From assembly GCA_963664285.2 (NCBI GenBank), contig CAXXNX010000040.1, positions 1 to 64,000 on the forward strand: DNA of 64,000 nt, given 5' to 3'. The DNA is from JAJCYL01 sp963664285. Lineage in GTDB: Bacteria; Bacteroidota; Bacteroidia; Cytophagales; Cyclobacteriaceae. Of the stretch, positions 1 through 8,677 are shown piece after piece; the stretch's first letter is position 1, and each line of letters begins with the position of its first letter. A model generated the notes under the pieces. It saw only the letters and a list, made by a program, of their open reading frames with translations. It was not told the origin of the DNA and did not search any database. Position numbers and translations under genes: made by a program.

Positions 1-61
1 TATATCAATCAGATGCTGCAGCCTCTACTTTTTCAGGACCTCTTTATATCCCTTTACACGT

Positions 62-587
62 TCAATATAAAGTATAGAATTTCTCAACTGTATCCCAACG
101 TACCTGGTAGATAATTTCGTTATCGTCACTTTCCCACCGTAGTTGATAATAGTTGATCAAAGAAACAATTTCACTGCCATAAAGAATACGGAATTTGAGT
201 CTTTTTATAAAATACGAGTTACGTGAGTTCAACCCACGAATTTTGAATTTGCCATTATTCCTGATGAGTCTGGAAGTAATGTCCGTCTCCAATTGATACA
301 TGGTCTGAAATAGTTCATCGTCGATATAATAAAATACTACACTACTCACATTTGCTCCCTCCACTTCCAAATCCGGTTCATCCTTGGTGAAGAAGCTAAC
401 CCTGTCATTATAAAATTCTCCAAATAGATCCGCGTCAATCAATTCATGCAGCTCTGGCTTCATTGCTAGGTGCTCTGGTCGGGACTTCGATATCTCCTCT
501 TTGATCTCCACCCGTAGTCACTGCCTTTTGATTTTGTTGTTGACAAGCATTAAAAAGAACATAAAGAAATAACCAGTATCTCGACAT
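62..587 (-). pseudogene. Frameshifted lipoprotein gene, function unknown
   Basis: Read from the ATG at 585-587 the minus strand gives a short hydrophobic leader, MSRYWLFLYVLFNACQQQN, whose LFNAC looks like a lipobox with the lipidated cysteine at residue 15. This frame closes at about 444. The remaining ~120 residues continue in a second frame that is open from 517 down to the stop at 62, and that frame has no convincing start of its own. The simplest reading is one secreted lipoprotein of about 170 residues broken by a one-base indel between roughly 450 and 500. The body is rich in aromatic and charged residues and I recognise no family. The break could be decay or a base-calling error. Confidence 0.5.
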
Positions 588-705
588 ACTGGAAAATTAA
601 AGCATATTTCAAATACTCCCTTAAAAAGATGCCTCATTAGCTTTTCAAATAAATTAATGTTTGACAAGTTGATGTATGGCATTAATTTCCACATCAACAA
701 TTGGA

Positions 706-1932
706 ATGATATTGCTTAAAAAATTAAAAAATATTGGCCCTGGTGCCATGGTTGCTGCTGCATTCATTGGTCCCGGTACGGTTACCACCGCTACCATTGC
801 CGGTTCAAGTTATGGCTTTACCCTCCTCTGGGCCATTGTGTTTTCTATCCTGGCAACTTTCCTACTTCAGGAAATGGCGTCCCGATTAGGCGTGGTAGGG
901 AGAATGGGTGTTGGAGAAGCTATTCGAAAAAAAGCGAAACATCCTCTATTTAAAATATTTTCAACTTTCCTAGTTCTAGGAGCAATTCTTATTGGCAATG
1001 CCGCATACGAAGCAGGAAATATTACCGGCGCTGTATTAGGTTTTGATACATACACGGAAAATCTCACGGATCTGCCCTTCAACCCCCTGATCTTTGTTAT
1101 TGGAGTAGCTGCATTTTTATTACTCTTTAGTGGGAAGTACAAACTGATTGAACGCAGCCTTATAGTAATGGTGAGTGTCATGGGAGCAGTATTCCTGTTT
1201 GCGTCGATCATGCTAAAACCCGACATTGGGGAGATCATAAAAAGCATCTTCATTCCTACCATGCCTAAAGGGGCGCTAATGATGGTGGTAGGATTGATCG
1301 GCACCACTGTGGTACCCTATAATCTCTTCTTACACGCTGCAGCTGTGAAAGAACGATGGTCCGGCGCTGATCACTTATCTGACTCACGTTGGGACACAGC
1401 CTTATCCGTAATTATCGGAGGACTGATCACCATGGCTATTCTCATTTCTTCAGCGGTTGCGTTTGCCGGAAAGAATAAGGTGGTTAGCAAAGGATCCGAC
1501 CTGGCTGAGCAACTCTACCCCGTTCTTGGAGAGTGGTCTGTAATATTTATCGCATTGGGATTTCTTGCGACCGGATTATCGTCTTCCGTGACTGCCCCAT
1601 TAGCTGCTGCTTTCGCCACCACTGAAATTTTGGGGTGGCCCCATGATTTAAAAGGAAAAAAATTTCGAATGGCGTGGCTTTTTGTATTAGTTAATGGCCT
1701 GATCTTTTCCTCACTTGGTTTTAATCCAACCAGTGTCATACTCTTCGCCCAAGTGGCCAATGGCATGTTATTGCCTATAATCGCATTATTTTTACTATGG
1801 ATTGTCAATGACAAAAATATCATGGGTGAATATGTTAATTCCAGGCTGGTGAACATCCTTGGTTTGTTAGTAATAATTTTAACCCTGATTCTTGGTATCA
1901 GAGGAATCTTATCAGCTTTACAAATTATCTAA
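706..1932 (+). CDS. NRAMP-superfamily transporter of the 5-oxoprolinase operon, lacking canonical metal ligands
   Basis: A polytopic membrane protein of about 408 residues with the NRAMP/LeuT-type pattern of 10-11 hydrophobic segments. The first helix carries GPGT (residues 22-25) where metal-transporting NRAMPs have DPGN. The sixth-helix region reads VVPYNLFLH (about 202-210) where they have a MPH-type motif. The family placement is good, but the residues that bind Mn or Fe are changed. The gene is followed after 3 bases by pxpA. The same pairing is known in Bacillus subtilis (ycsG beside ycsF and kipI-kipA). I infer a substrate linked to 5-oxoproline rather than a divalent metal. An in-frame ATG at 676 would add ten residues; 706 gives a more usual N-terminus. 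Confidence 0.8.
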   Translation: MILLKKLKNIGPGAMVAAAFIGPGTVTTATIAGSSYGFTLLWAIVFSILATFLLQEMASRLGVVGRMGVGEAIRKKAKHPLFKIFSTFLVLGAILIGNAAYEAGNITGAVLGFDTYTENLTDLPFNPLIFVIGVAAFLLLFSGKYKLIERSLIVMVSVMGAVFLFASIMLKPDIGEIIKSIFIPTMPKGALMMVVGLIGTTVVPYNLFLHAAAVKERWSGADHLSDSRWDTALSVIIGGLITMAILISSAVAFAGKNKVVSKGSDLAEQLYPVLGEWSVIFIALGFLATGLSSSVTAPLAAAFATTEILGWPHDLKGKKFRMAWLFVLVNGLIFSSLGFNPTSVILFAQVANGMLLPIIALFLLWIVNDKNIMGEYVNSRLVNILGLLVIILTLILGIRGILSALQII

Positions 1933-1935
1933 AAT

Positions 1936-2697
1936 ATGCCTGAGATTGATATTAACTGTGATATGGGCGAAAGCTACGGGAATTTCAAAATAGGAAATGA
2001 CGATGCTATTTTTCCCTATATCACTTCCTGTAACATCGCTTGCGGGTTCCACGGAGGTGACCCACTACATATAGAAGGGACCATCAAAAATGCGCTCAAA
2101 CATGGTGTTCAGATCGGGGCGCATCCGGGGTATCCGGATCTACAAGGGTTTGGTAGAAGGCGAATGCATATAGTATCTGAAGAATTAAGAGCATTGGTCA
2201 AATATCAAATCGCAGCCATAAAATCAATTACAGAATCACTGGGGGGGCATTTGAGCTATGTAAAACCACATGGCGCTTTATATAACACCGCTGCAGACAA
2301 CGAGGGTGAAGCAAATGCTATTGCCAAAGCAGTTCATGAAATAGATCCCGATCTGACTTTGATGGGAATGGCCGGAAGTTTTCTTGAAAAGACAGCCGGT
2401 AAAGTGAACCTGTCATTTGTAACCGAGGCTTTTGCAGACCGAAGATATGAAACCAACGGAAGATTGCGGTCAAGGGATAAGGAGGATGCTGTCATACAAT
2501 CAGCCGATGAGGCAGCAGAACAAGTAGTTTCAATAGTGTTGGAAAAGAAGGTCAATAGCTATGATGGCAGTCCCGTCGATATTTACGCACAAAGCATTTG
2601 CATTCATGGTGATAACCCAATAGCCGTCTCAATACTTCGGACAATCGACACGAAGCTGAAGGAAAGTAATATCTTGAAAAAGAGCTTTTTCAAATGA
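1936..2697 (+). CDS. pxpA: 5-oxoprolinase subunit A (LamB/YcsF family)
   Basis: PxpA works with PxpB and PxpC in the cytoplasm to open 5-oxoproline (pyroglutamate) to glutamate using ATP. The 253-residue protein starts with the family signature DINCDMGESYG, followed by CNIACGFHGGD and IGAHPGYPD, and later YVKPHGALYN. The length is normal for the family. It lies 3 bases after the transporter and its stop overlaps the start of pxpB (ATGATGA), so the genes are translationally coupled. With the NRAMP-like gene in front, the operon looks like an uptake-and-recycling unit for pyroglutamate. The call is secure. Confidence 0.95.
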   Translation: MPEIDINCDMGESYGNFKIGNDDAIFPYITSCNIACGFHGGDPLHIEGTIKNALKHGVQIGAHPGYPDLQGFGRRRMHIVSEELRALVKYQIAAIKSITESLGGHLSYVKPHGALYNTAADNEGEANAIAKAVHEIDPDLTLMGMAGSFLEKTAGKVNLSFVTEAFADRRYETNGRLRSRDKEDAVIQSADEAAEQVVSIVLEKKVNSYDGSPVDIYAQSICIHGDNPIAVSILRTIDTKLKESNILKKSFFK

Positions 2698-3414
2698 TGA
2701 AATTTCATCCCTATGGAGATAGCGCTGTTCTCATAAATTTCGAACAAAAGATTGATCCCGAAATCAATGCGAAGGTGATAGCCATCGCTGACACCCTGGA
2801 AAATTCGGAAATTAAAGGATTAGTAAGTTACATTCCGGCGTATTGCTCCATTACCATTATTTACAATCCTTTGGTAACAGTTTACGATGAGATTTGTGAG
2901 CAAGTTGAAGAACTTGTCGCCAAATCCAGGGATGGGAAAGTGCCTGATCCCAGAACACTGAACATTCCGGTATGCTATGAAGGTGATTGTAGCCTTGATT
3001 TGGGAAGAGGTTAGAAAACAAACCGGTCTTTCTCCCAAAAGTATCATTGAGATCCATACCTCTATAACATTCCAGGTTTATATGCTGGGGTTTTTGCCGG
3101 GGTTCGTATACATGGGCAGTTTACCGGAATCGCTGTCTTGCGCCAGAAAGCCAAAACCGAGGTTGAGAGTACCCCCGCGTTCAGTTGGGTTGGCAGGCTT
3201 ACAGACAGGTATATATCCCTCCGAAGCACCGGGTGGCTGGCAAATAATCGGAAAAACTCCTTTGAACATTTTTGATGGTAAAAATGAAAATCCCTTTTTG
3301 TTTAAGGCTGGAGACCAAGTCAAATTTCATGCAATTTCAACCAAGGCTCATTTAAAGTTTGAGCTGAAAGTTGAGTCCGGCAGTTTCAACATTGAGGAAA
3401 TATATGGACAATAA
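2694..3414 (+). pseudogene. pxpB: 5-oxoprolinase subunit B, frameshifted by one extra G
   Basis: The first half (from MMKFHPYGDSAVLINF) and the second half (from about EEVRKQTGLSPK, including GFLPGFVYMGSLPE and RKPKPRLRVPPRSVGLAG) are both plain PxpB/KipI sequence in different frames. The region is 721 bases, one more than a multiple of three. Removing one G from the GGG at 3002-3004 restores SLDLEEVRKQTG and a 239-residue protein of normal length. As it stands, translation stops at about 3012. Because pxpA and pxpC on both sides are intact, a sequencing error in the G run is a real alternative to a mutation. A truncated PxpB would be expected to abolish 5-oxoprolinase activity. Confidence 0.85.
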
Positions 3415-4342
3415 AGTGATATTTCATTTTAGGAAAGCGGGCCTCCAGACTCTTGTTCAAGATACCGGCAGAATTGGTCATCAAGCTTTTGGCGTACCGA
3501 TTGGCGGCGTCATGGATAAATCTTCCGCACGCATTGCTAATTGGCTGGTCGGAAACAATTTTGATACTCCAGCACTTGAGATAACCTTGATTGGTCCGCA
3601 AATTGAAGTTGAGGGAGATTGCCAGATTGCGCTGACTGGGGCCGATATTTCTCCAATGATTGATGGGGCTATTGTGCCCATGTATAAAACTCTTTCAATT
3701 AATAGTGGTTCAAAACTTTCGTTTGGACCATTGAAAAGCGGATGTAGGGCTTATTTGGCAATAAGAGGAAAATGGATGGTAAAAAAGTGGCTAAATAGTT
3801 ATAGTGCATTTTTACTTTCTGAAAAAGATTTGACACCCGATAGCATTCCGAAGAAAGGCAACGTGATATCAATAGAAACCAAGAATTCGATATCGGCGAG
3901 AGAATTTCCTAAAGAACTTCGCCCTCGGTTTCCTAAAACAATCACAGTCAGCATATTACCGGGACCTGAATTTGACGATTTTTCAAAACGCTCCACAGAT
4001 CATTTCTTAAGACGAGGCCACAGTGTTACTGCAGATTCGAATAGAATGGGATACCGTCTTGAAACTCAACTTGAGGGCTTTGAGCCGAAACAAGAGGTAA
4101 TCTCTTCAGGTATTGTTAAAGGTACTATTCAAATAACCAATTCCGGTCAACCCATCATATTAATGTCCGATGCGCAAACAACCGGTGGTTATCCGAGACT
4201 GGGCAACGTTATTACTGCTCATTTAGACAAACTGGCTCAATTAAAACCAGGGGATGAAGTGGTGTTCACTCCTACTATTTTAAAGGATGCTTATCAGGCT
4301 CTTTGTGATCAGGAGGAAACTTTAAACCTGGTATTAAGCTAA
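3404..4342 (+). CDS. pxpC: 5-oxoprolinase subunit C (KipA / biotin-dependent carboxyltransferase-like)
   Basis: A 312-residue protein of the KipA family, third subunit of the ATP-dependent 5-oxoprolinase. The recognisable elements are the N-terminal GLQTLVQDTGRIGHQAFGVP, the segment LTGADISP, and the C-terminal GQPIILMSDAQTTGGYPRLG. I chose the ATG at 3404, which overlaps the last bases of pxpB by 11; an upstream TTG at 3371 is possible but adds sequence the family lacks. Domains of this type are also found fused in urea amidolyases, but here the stand-alone gene next to pxpA and pxpB settles the role. It ends 45 bases before an IS1380 insertion. Confidence 0.93.
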   Translation: MDNKVIFHFRKAGLQTLVQDTGRIGHQAFGVPIGGVMDKSSARIANWLVGNNFDTPALEITLIGPQIEVEGDCQIALTGADISPMIDGAIVPMYKTLSINSGSKLSFGPLKSGCRAYLAIRGKWMVKKWLNSYSAFLLSEKDLTPDSIPKKGNVISIETKNSISAREFPKELRPRFPKTITVSILPGPEFDDFSKRSTDHFLRRGHSVTADSNRMGYRLETQLEGFEPKQEVISSGIVKGTIQITNSGQPIILMSDAQTTGGYPRLGNVITAHLDKLAQLKPGDEVVFTPTILKDAYQALCDQEETLNLVLS

Positions 4343-4391
4343 ATTTAAAGTCTTTTCTTTCTTACCTATCACATCATTTCCAATAACTTAA

Positions 4392-6012
4392 CCCGCATTA
4401 TTCATAGGCCACCAATTTTGGGATTAATAATGGGTTGCTAACTATTTTTGATTGGAGTGTATGTATTAATTTGAAGATCAACCAGGTTTCTGGATTTCAA
4501 AGGACATTAGAGCGTTTTTTTGTTAGAATTTTTCAATTTTCAGTCAAAGCTCTATTGTGTTCTTATGGAAGAACATTTTTTTGATTAAACCAAACTGTTT
4601 AACTGATCGGTCAGTTCACCGTAAGCAAATCGCCCAGCAGGTATTGATATCTAAAGGCTCTTGAGAATTGTATTGTCAATGATCTTTTCCTTTCTTTCAG
4701 GCACGCCCCAACCTTCATCAGGTAAAGCCGGATATTGTCCACTTGCCATCGTTTAGCAAAGTGGTGTTTTGTTTTGGCAATTAATAATTTAATCTGCCGG
4801 AACATTTCATAACAGAGGGTAGCGATGATTAAACGCATGAAATTGGCCCAGTAGCGATGACAGGAAAGCCGGTCGGAATAAGTCATGTTTTTGAGTTCCT
4901 TTATTCGATTTTCACTGGCATCACCTCGCTTGACATAAAAATCAAAGTAAATCTGTTGAGCGGTCATCGCTTCAAAGTTGCTCACAAAGTAACGGACATT
5001 CATTCCTTTTCCGGTAGACTCCACTTTGGCGTACAGCTTTTCAGAACGATCCCAGCTTTTGGCCTGGTAAGTAAACGGGCCAACAAACTCTTGATGTTTG
5101 ATGATTTTTGAAGCATATTCCTTTTTTACTTCAATGATAGTCTGTTTGGTAAAAGTCTTTAAAACTTCATTACTACTAATACCTAAACAAAATTGAAGGT
5201 CAAACTGCTTAGCTATCCGATAAAAAGATGCTCCTGAAAAGCCACTATCCGCTCGAATAAGGATCTTTACTGAGGGCAGTTTTTTTCTGATTTTAATGAC
5301 AATCCTTTTCAATAAGGCCACAAACCATTTGTTGGAGTGACAATTGCCCGGACGTAGTACTGGTAAAATGACCTGACCGGTGTTCCCGTCCTTAAAGAAC
5401 AACTCATGGTACATAGTCTGTCCATAATAGCCATTATACAAACTGAGTTGTTGGGATCCATGAGTAGGGTCATCGGTACCATCTACATCAATGATGATTT
5501 GACCAGTCTTCTCTTTCAACTCCTCTACATAACGGTCTACAAACCATTGACTCATCTGGTAGATCAGACTCCGATCGGCCTTGTTTTCAAATCGACTTAA
5601 AGTAGGCTGGGAACATAATCCGCTATCTAGTACTTTACGGATCACCGGATCCTCTCGGAGTTTTTGTTCGTCATTGCAATCCTGATAGCCCTGCATCATT
5701 AAAAACACCCGTTGGCGAAGCATTTCTTCATAAGTGTATTCGATAAAAAAGGGGTTTCGATAGTCAGGAATCAGTGCGGCGAAGCTTTTTAATAGACCAG
5801 TCTTTCTCTCTACTTTTTCACTTAACAATATCGCTCCGTCTGAGCTAATCGTTGATGCTGAAAAATCAAATTTAAAAGCTTGTTTTCCTCGATAAAATAC
5901 GGTATCTTTTTCCTTATATTCAGGCATAAATTAATTGCTTATTTTGTTGTCTAACTATCTCAATATAAGCAATTTATGCCTGTTTTTTATTGTCTACTAT
6001 GAATTTTTCGGG
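4392..6012 (-). mobile_element. IS1380-family insertion sequence, copy A (complete)
   Basis: 1621 bp between two TTAA tetranucleotides (4388-4391 and 6013-6016). The ends are imperfect inverted repeats: CCCGCATTATTCATAG at the left and, read inward from the right, CCCGAAAAATTCATAG, that is about 13 of 16 matching. The same 1621-bp unit recurs at 11403, 14534 and 40740, with a tandem derivative at 34323-36795. TTAA on both sides of every copy is best read as a 4-bp target duplication at TTAA sites. IS1380 elements have been grouped with the TTAA-specific eukaryotic piggyBac transposons. This copy sits in the gap after pxpC and its transposase is intact. Confidence 0.92.
4611..5927 (-). CDS. 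IS1380-family transposase (copy A, intact)
   Basis: A 438-residue DDE transposase. The first acidic residues are in IIIDVDGTDDPTHG (D147/D149), the second in IRADSGF (D227), and the conserved glutamate is in the ENRIKE motif (E339). The protein starts MPEYKEKDTVFYRG and its ATG lies about 85 bases inside the element end. It differs from most other copies only at residue 26 (Thr for Ala). Of the copies in this window only this one and the one at 14753-16069 lack an evident inactivating change, so they are the likely source of activity. Confidence 0.95.
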   Translation of the reverse strand: MPEYKEKDTVFYRGKQAFKFDFSASTISSDGAILLSEKVERKTGLLKSFAALIPDYRNPFFIEYTYEEMLRQRVFLMMQGYQDCNDEQKLREDPVIRKVLDSGLCSQPTLSRFENKADRSLIYQMSQWFVDRYVEELKEKTGQIIIDVDGTDDPTHGSQQLSLYNGYYGQTMYHELFFKDGNTGQVILPVLRPGNCHSNKWFVALLKRIVIKIRKKLPSVKILIRADSGFSGASFYRIAKQFDLQFCLGISSNEVLKTFTKQTIIEVKKEYASKIIKHQEFVGPFTYQAKSWDRSEKLYAKVESTGKGMNVRYFVSNFEAMTAQQIYFDFYVKRGDASENRIKELKNMTYSDRLSCHRYWANFMRLIIATLCYEMFRQIKLLIAKTKHHFAKRWQVDNIRLYLMKVGACLKERKRSLTIQFSRAFRYQYLLGDLLTVN

Positions 6013-6190
6013 TTAAGTCGGCACCAGCCTAAAACATTTAGAATCCGATAATAACTTTGACAATCCTCCATTACAATAGAGATTTATATCATGGTTATCC
6101 CGTAGGTAAATGAAACGAAATGTCATCTGTTTAATAATGGGTTTATGAACTGTGATAAAAAAGAAGGATAGTGAAATATTTAGTTCGTGG

Positions 6191-6305
6191 TCATGTCTGT
6201 AGCCCTGGCCAGATCCCAAACACTTGTCGGATGACTTTATTAGCCACAGCGATTAGGGCCAATTTCTTGGGCCTGACAGCCTCTACCAATCGATCAATAA
6301 AGATT
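6191..6305 (-). pseudogene. IS110-family transposase remnant, C-terminal end
   Basis: On the minus strand a ~37-residue stretch reads RLVEAVRPKKLALIAVANK followed by VIRQVFGI and a stop. A basic KPKK-type stretch followed by an aliphatic helix is typical of the C-terminal part of IS110/IS116 transposases. No longer open frame extends from it, so it is a small fragment. It lies in the ~600-base stretch (6017-6612) between IS1380 copy A and the next gene. I see no other gene, RNA or repeat in that stretch. The identification rests on a short match and is tentative. Confidence 0.4.
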
Positions 6306-6612
6306 CCTGCATTGACTGTAATATCTAAAAGGTTTATCAGTGTAACATTAAAGAACATTGACTATACTACGGCAATAACTTGGAACCTGAAAATCTAGAA
6401 AATAAAAATTGACTCTGTAGCAAAAAATGGATTTGAGTATATTAACGGTATCAATTTCAGCAGAGGAACAGAATTCCCTGTATTTCGGAAGAAGAAATGA
6501 TGAATCGATGAGAAACAACTTGGAGAGATTTTAGAACGTTTTTAGAAAAATCGGCTTAAAGGCTATTAAATCTCAACCACCGGGGAGAATTCAGAATAGA
6601 ATGTAAGTAACT

Positions 6613-6822
6613 ATGAATAAGTTTGAAGAATATAAGAAGCGAATAGATCGCAAATTAAATGTAGTGGATGCTAAACTTAGCTATATGAATGAAGGTTTGA
6701 AGGGACTCACAAAGGCATTTAAGGAATTCAAGAATGAAATGGATGATTTCATTGATTTTGCCGCAGAAAGCTATTCCGATCATGAAAAGCGGATTTCAGA
6801 GTTAGAAAAGAAAGTATCGTAA
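6613..6822 (+). CDS. Small charged coiled-coil protein, unknown function
   Basis: A 69-residue protein, about half of whose residues are charged, beginning MNKFEEYKKRIDRKLN. Heptad-like spacing of hydrophobic residues (KLNVVDAKLSYMNEGLKGL and a C-terminal HEKRISELEKKV) predicts one long coiled coil with a short break near the middle. It has no signal peptide or membrane segment, so it is probably cytoplasmic. It stands alone between an IS110 fragment and the convergent polyferredoxin gene. I do not recognise a family. Its regular composition argues for a real gene despite its size. Confidence 0.55.
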   Translation: MNKFEEYKKRIDRKLNVVDAKLSYMNEGLKGLTKAFKEFKNEMDDFIDFAAESYSDHEKRISELEKKVS

Positions 6823-6874
6823 CAGAATAGAAATTGAAAACTTTTTTTGGGGAAATAATTTGATGAGTTGTTTA

Positions 6875-8677
6875 TTAAGCTTCCACTTTTATGCTATCAT
6901 TCCCTAAGAGTACCGGCCGATTATACCTGCCCTCTTCATTTTTCACCTCAAGATTTAATACTCCTCGCGGACATACGGATGAACATACCCCACATCCCAC
7001 ACATGATGATCTTATGATATTTTGACCACGTTGGGCATACCACCTGACATCTATTCCCATTTCACAATAGGTAGAACAATTGCCACATGATATGCACTGA
7101 CCTCCATTTGTGGTGATCCTGAATCTTGATTTAAATTTTTGAATCATTCCCAGGTAAGCGGCCAGTGGGCAACCAAAACGGCACCAAACCCGGTTACCCA
7201 TAAGCGGATAAAATCCGGTACCTACCACACCGGCAAACCCGGCTCCAATCCAGGCACCGTAAACTTCCCGGATCTTGTATGAATCGATAATTCCAAGAAA
7301 AGTACTATCACCGGTCCAATAAGTATAAAGTACTGCAGCGGTCATCACTACCGCAAATACCAAAACACTGTGGATCATCCATCTTTCTACTTTCCACGCC
7401 TTTAGAGACTTGTCTGACAACTGACGATAAGGATCCCCCAGTGTTTCAGCCAATCCGCCACAACCACAAACCCAGCTGCAATACCACCTTTTGCCAAAGA
7501 AATACACAAACAAGGGCACACCCAGAATGATCAATGCTATGCCCCAGCCTAACATGAAAATGCCGAGCCCCCCGCCTTCAATTAAAGTATTCAGTTCGTT
7601 ATCAAAGAAAAAGTCATAATCAAGAGGCCAGATATTCTTAAAGTCGAAGTAGGGTTTATTCAGTCTTAGTAAGAACTCGGGTAAAAGAAATGCAAAAGAT
7701 GTTTGAAAAAACATAACCGAAGCGGTTCTAATCATTTGGTATTTACTGTGTCGATATTTGATCATCATCCTTACCCCCATTATCAGGATGCAAAGCGTGT
7801 AGAGAAAGCCATATAGGAAAAACCTCCCGGCTTCACTGCCTTTCAAAAATTCACTGATCGGATCAACCGTAATAATCCATGAAGTCATGTATTCCGGATA
7901 GAAATACAAGGACACGTAAAAGATTATAAGAAATGTCCCGGTTAAAATACCCAACCAACCCCGATTGTGCATAATACTGAAAAAGATGTTGTTGTTTTTT
8001 ATTCCGGGAGGTCCACTTAATTGTTTCTTGGGCAAAATGAACATTCCAGCACCCACTATACAGAGAATATAGGTCAGCCAAATGAACAGTACCGGATTCT
8101 CAGCTATTGGACCGGTTGAAGACGACTTCGTAAGACTGTACTTAAGATCTTTGATCTTGTAGCGGTCAAATCCAAACTGATTGACGATACCATACTTCTT
8201 TATATTGTTTGCTGTTTGTAATAATTGATTCTTAAGATCTTCTTTTGAAGAGAACTCTTTCCCATCCAGCCAGCTTCCGTAATCGTTAAAAGATTTGGCT
8301 TTGTAGGCCGAGTATTCATCTGATTCAGAAAACACTTCGTTAATTGTAGCAATGGTAAACCTGACAGGGTCAGAAGCTGTCTTGTTTAAAATCTCTTCAA
8401 TATCATCTTGATTAATACCATAATTAGTGAGATGCACATTGTTTACTGATTCAAAAACAGAATTAAGTTGGTCTACAAAAGCAAAGCTTGAACCGATTGA
8501 TTTGCCAATAACCTCGCTACCATGACTGACGAAAAGTTCAACTTTATTGTCATCGCCTAATCTGGACTGGAGTACTTCTTCAGTGAGTTTATAGTTGCCA
8601 ATAAAGAAACTACTGAGGAATATTGTAAAGCCTGTAAGAAATAAACCCAGTCCTGTTAATTGTATTGCTCTCATCAT
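6875..8677 (-). CDS. Membrane polyferredoxin (NosR/NapH-type 4Fe-4S protein)
   Basis: 600 residues. An N-terminal membrane anchor (about 8-28) is followed by a ~165-residue, probably periplasmic domain that resembles no flavin domain I can name, then about six further membrane segments. The polytopic part carries cysteine pairs in WYCSWVCGCGGLAE and VWCRFGCPLAAYLG, typical of NapH/NosR/RdxA-like proteins. Near the C-terminus are two classical 4Fe-4S motifs, CISCGNCSTYC and CVGCGVCSSVC. The protein should move electrons between the membrane and a soluble partner. Its start overlaps the stop of the FAD oxidoreductase gene by 4 bases (ATGA), so the two are one transcription unit. The terminal acceptor is not visible from the sequence. 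Confidence 0.85.
   Translation of the reverse strand: MMRAIQLTGLGLFLTGFTIFLSSFFIGNYKLTEEVLQSRLGDDNKVELFVSHGSEVIGKSIGSSFAFVDQLNSVFESVNNVHLTNYGINQDDIEEILNKTASDPVRFTIATINEVFSESDEYSAYKAKSFNDYGSWLDGKEFSSKEDLKNQLLQTANNIKKYGIVNQFGFDRYKIKDLKYSLTKSSSTGPIAENPVLFIWLTYILCIVGAGMFILPKKQLSGPPGIKNNNIFFSIMHNRGWLGILTGTFLIIFYVSLYFYPEYMTSWIITVDPISEFLKGSEAGRFFLYGFLYTLCILIMGVRMMIKYRHSKYQMIRTASVMFFQTSFAFLLPEFLLRLNKPYFDFKNIWPLDYDFFFDNELNTLIEGGGLGIFMLGWGIALIILGVPLFVYFFGKRWYCSWVCGCGGLAETLGDPYRQLSDKSLKAWKVERWMIHSVLVFAVVMTAAVLYTYWTGDSTFLGIIDSYKIREVYGAWIGAGFAGVVGTGFYPLMGNRVWCRFGCPLAAYLGMIQKFKSRFRITTNGGQCISCGNCSTYCEMGIDVRWYAQRGQNIIRSSCVGCGVCSSVCPRGVLNLEVKNEEGRYNRPVLLGNDSIKVEA

Noticed and set aside
1..61. Possible end of a gene at the left edge (minus strand PEKVEAAASD then stop)
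   Set aside because: Too short and without context to support as a gene.
4857..5111. Open frames of 84 and 64 residues repeated identically at every IS1380 copy
   Set aside because: They lie antisense within the transposase gene and are identical only because the element is repeated; no start signal or codon bias of their own.
6171..6398. A 75-residue plus-strand frame after IS1380 copy A
   Set aside because: It is the antisense of the IS110 remnant and has no recognisable features.
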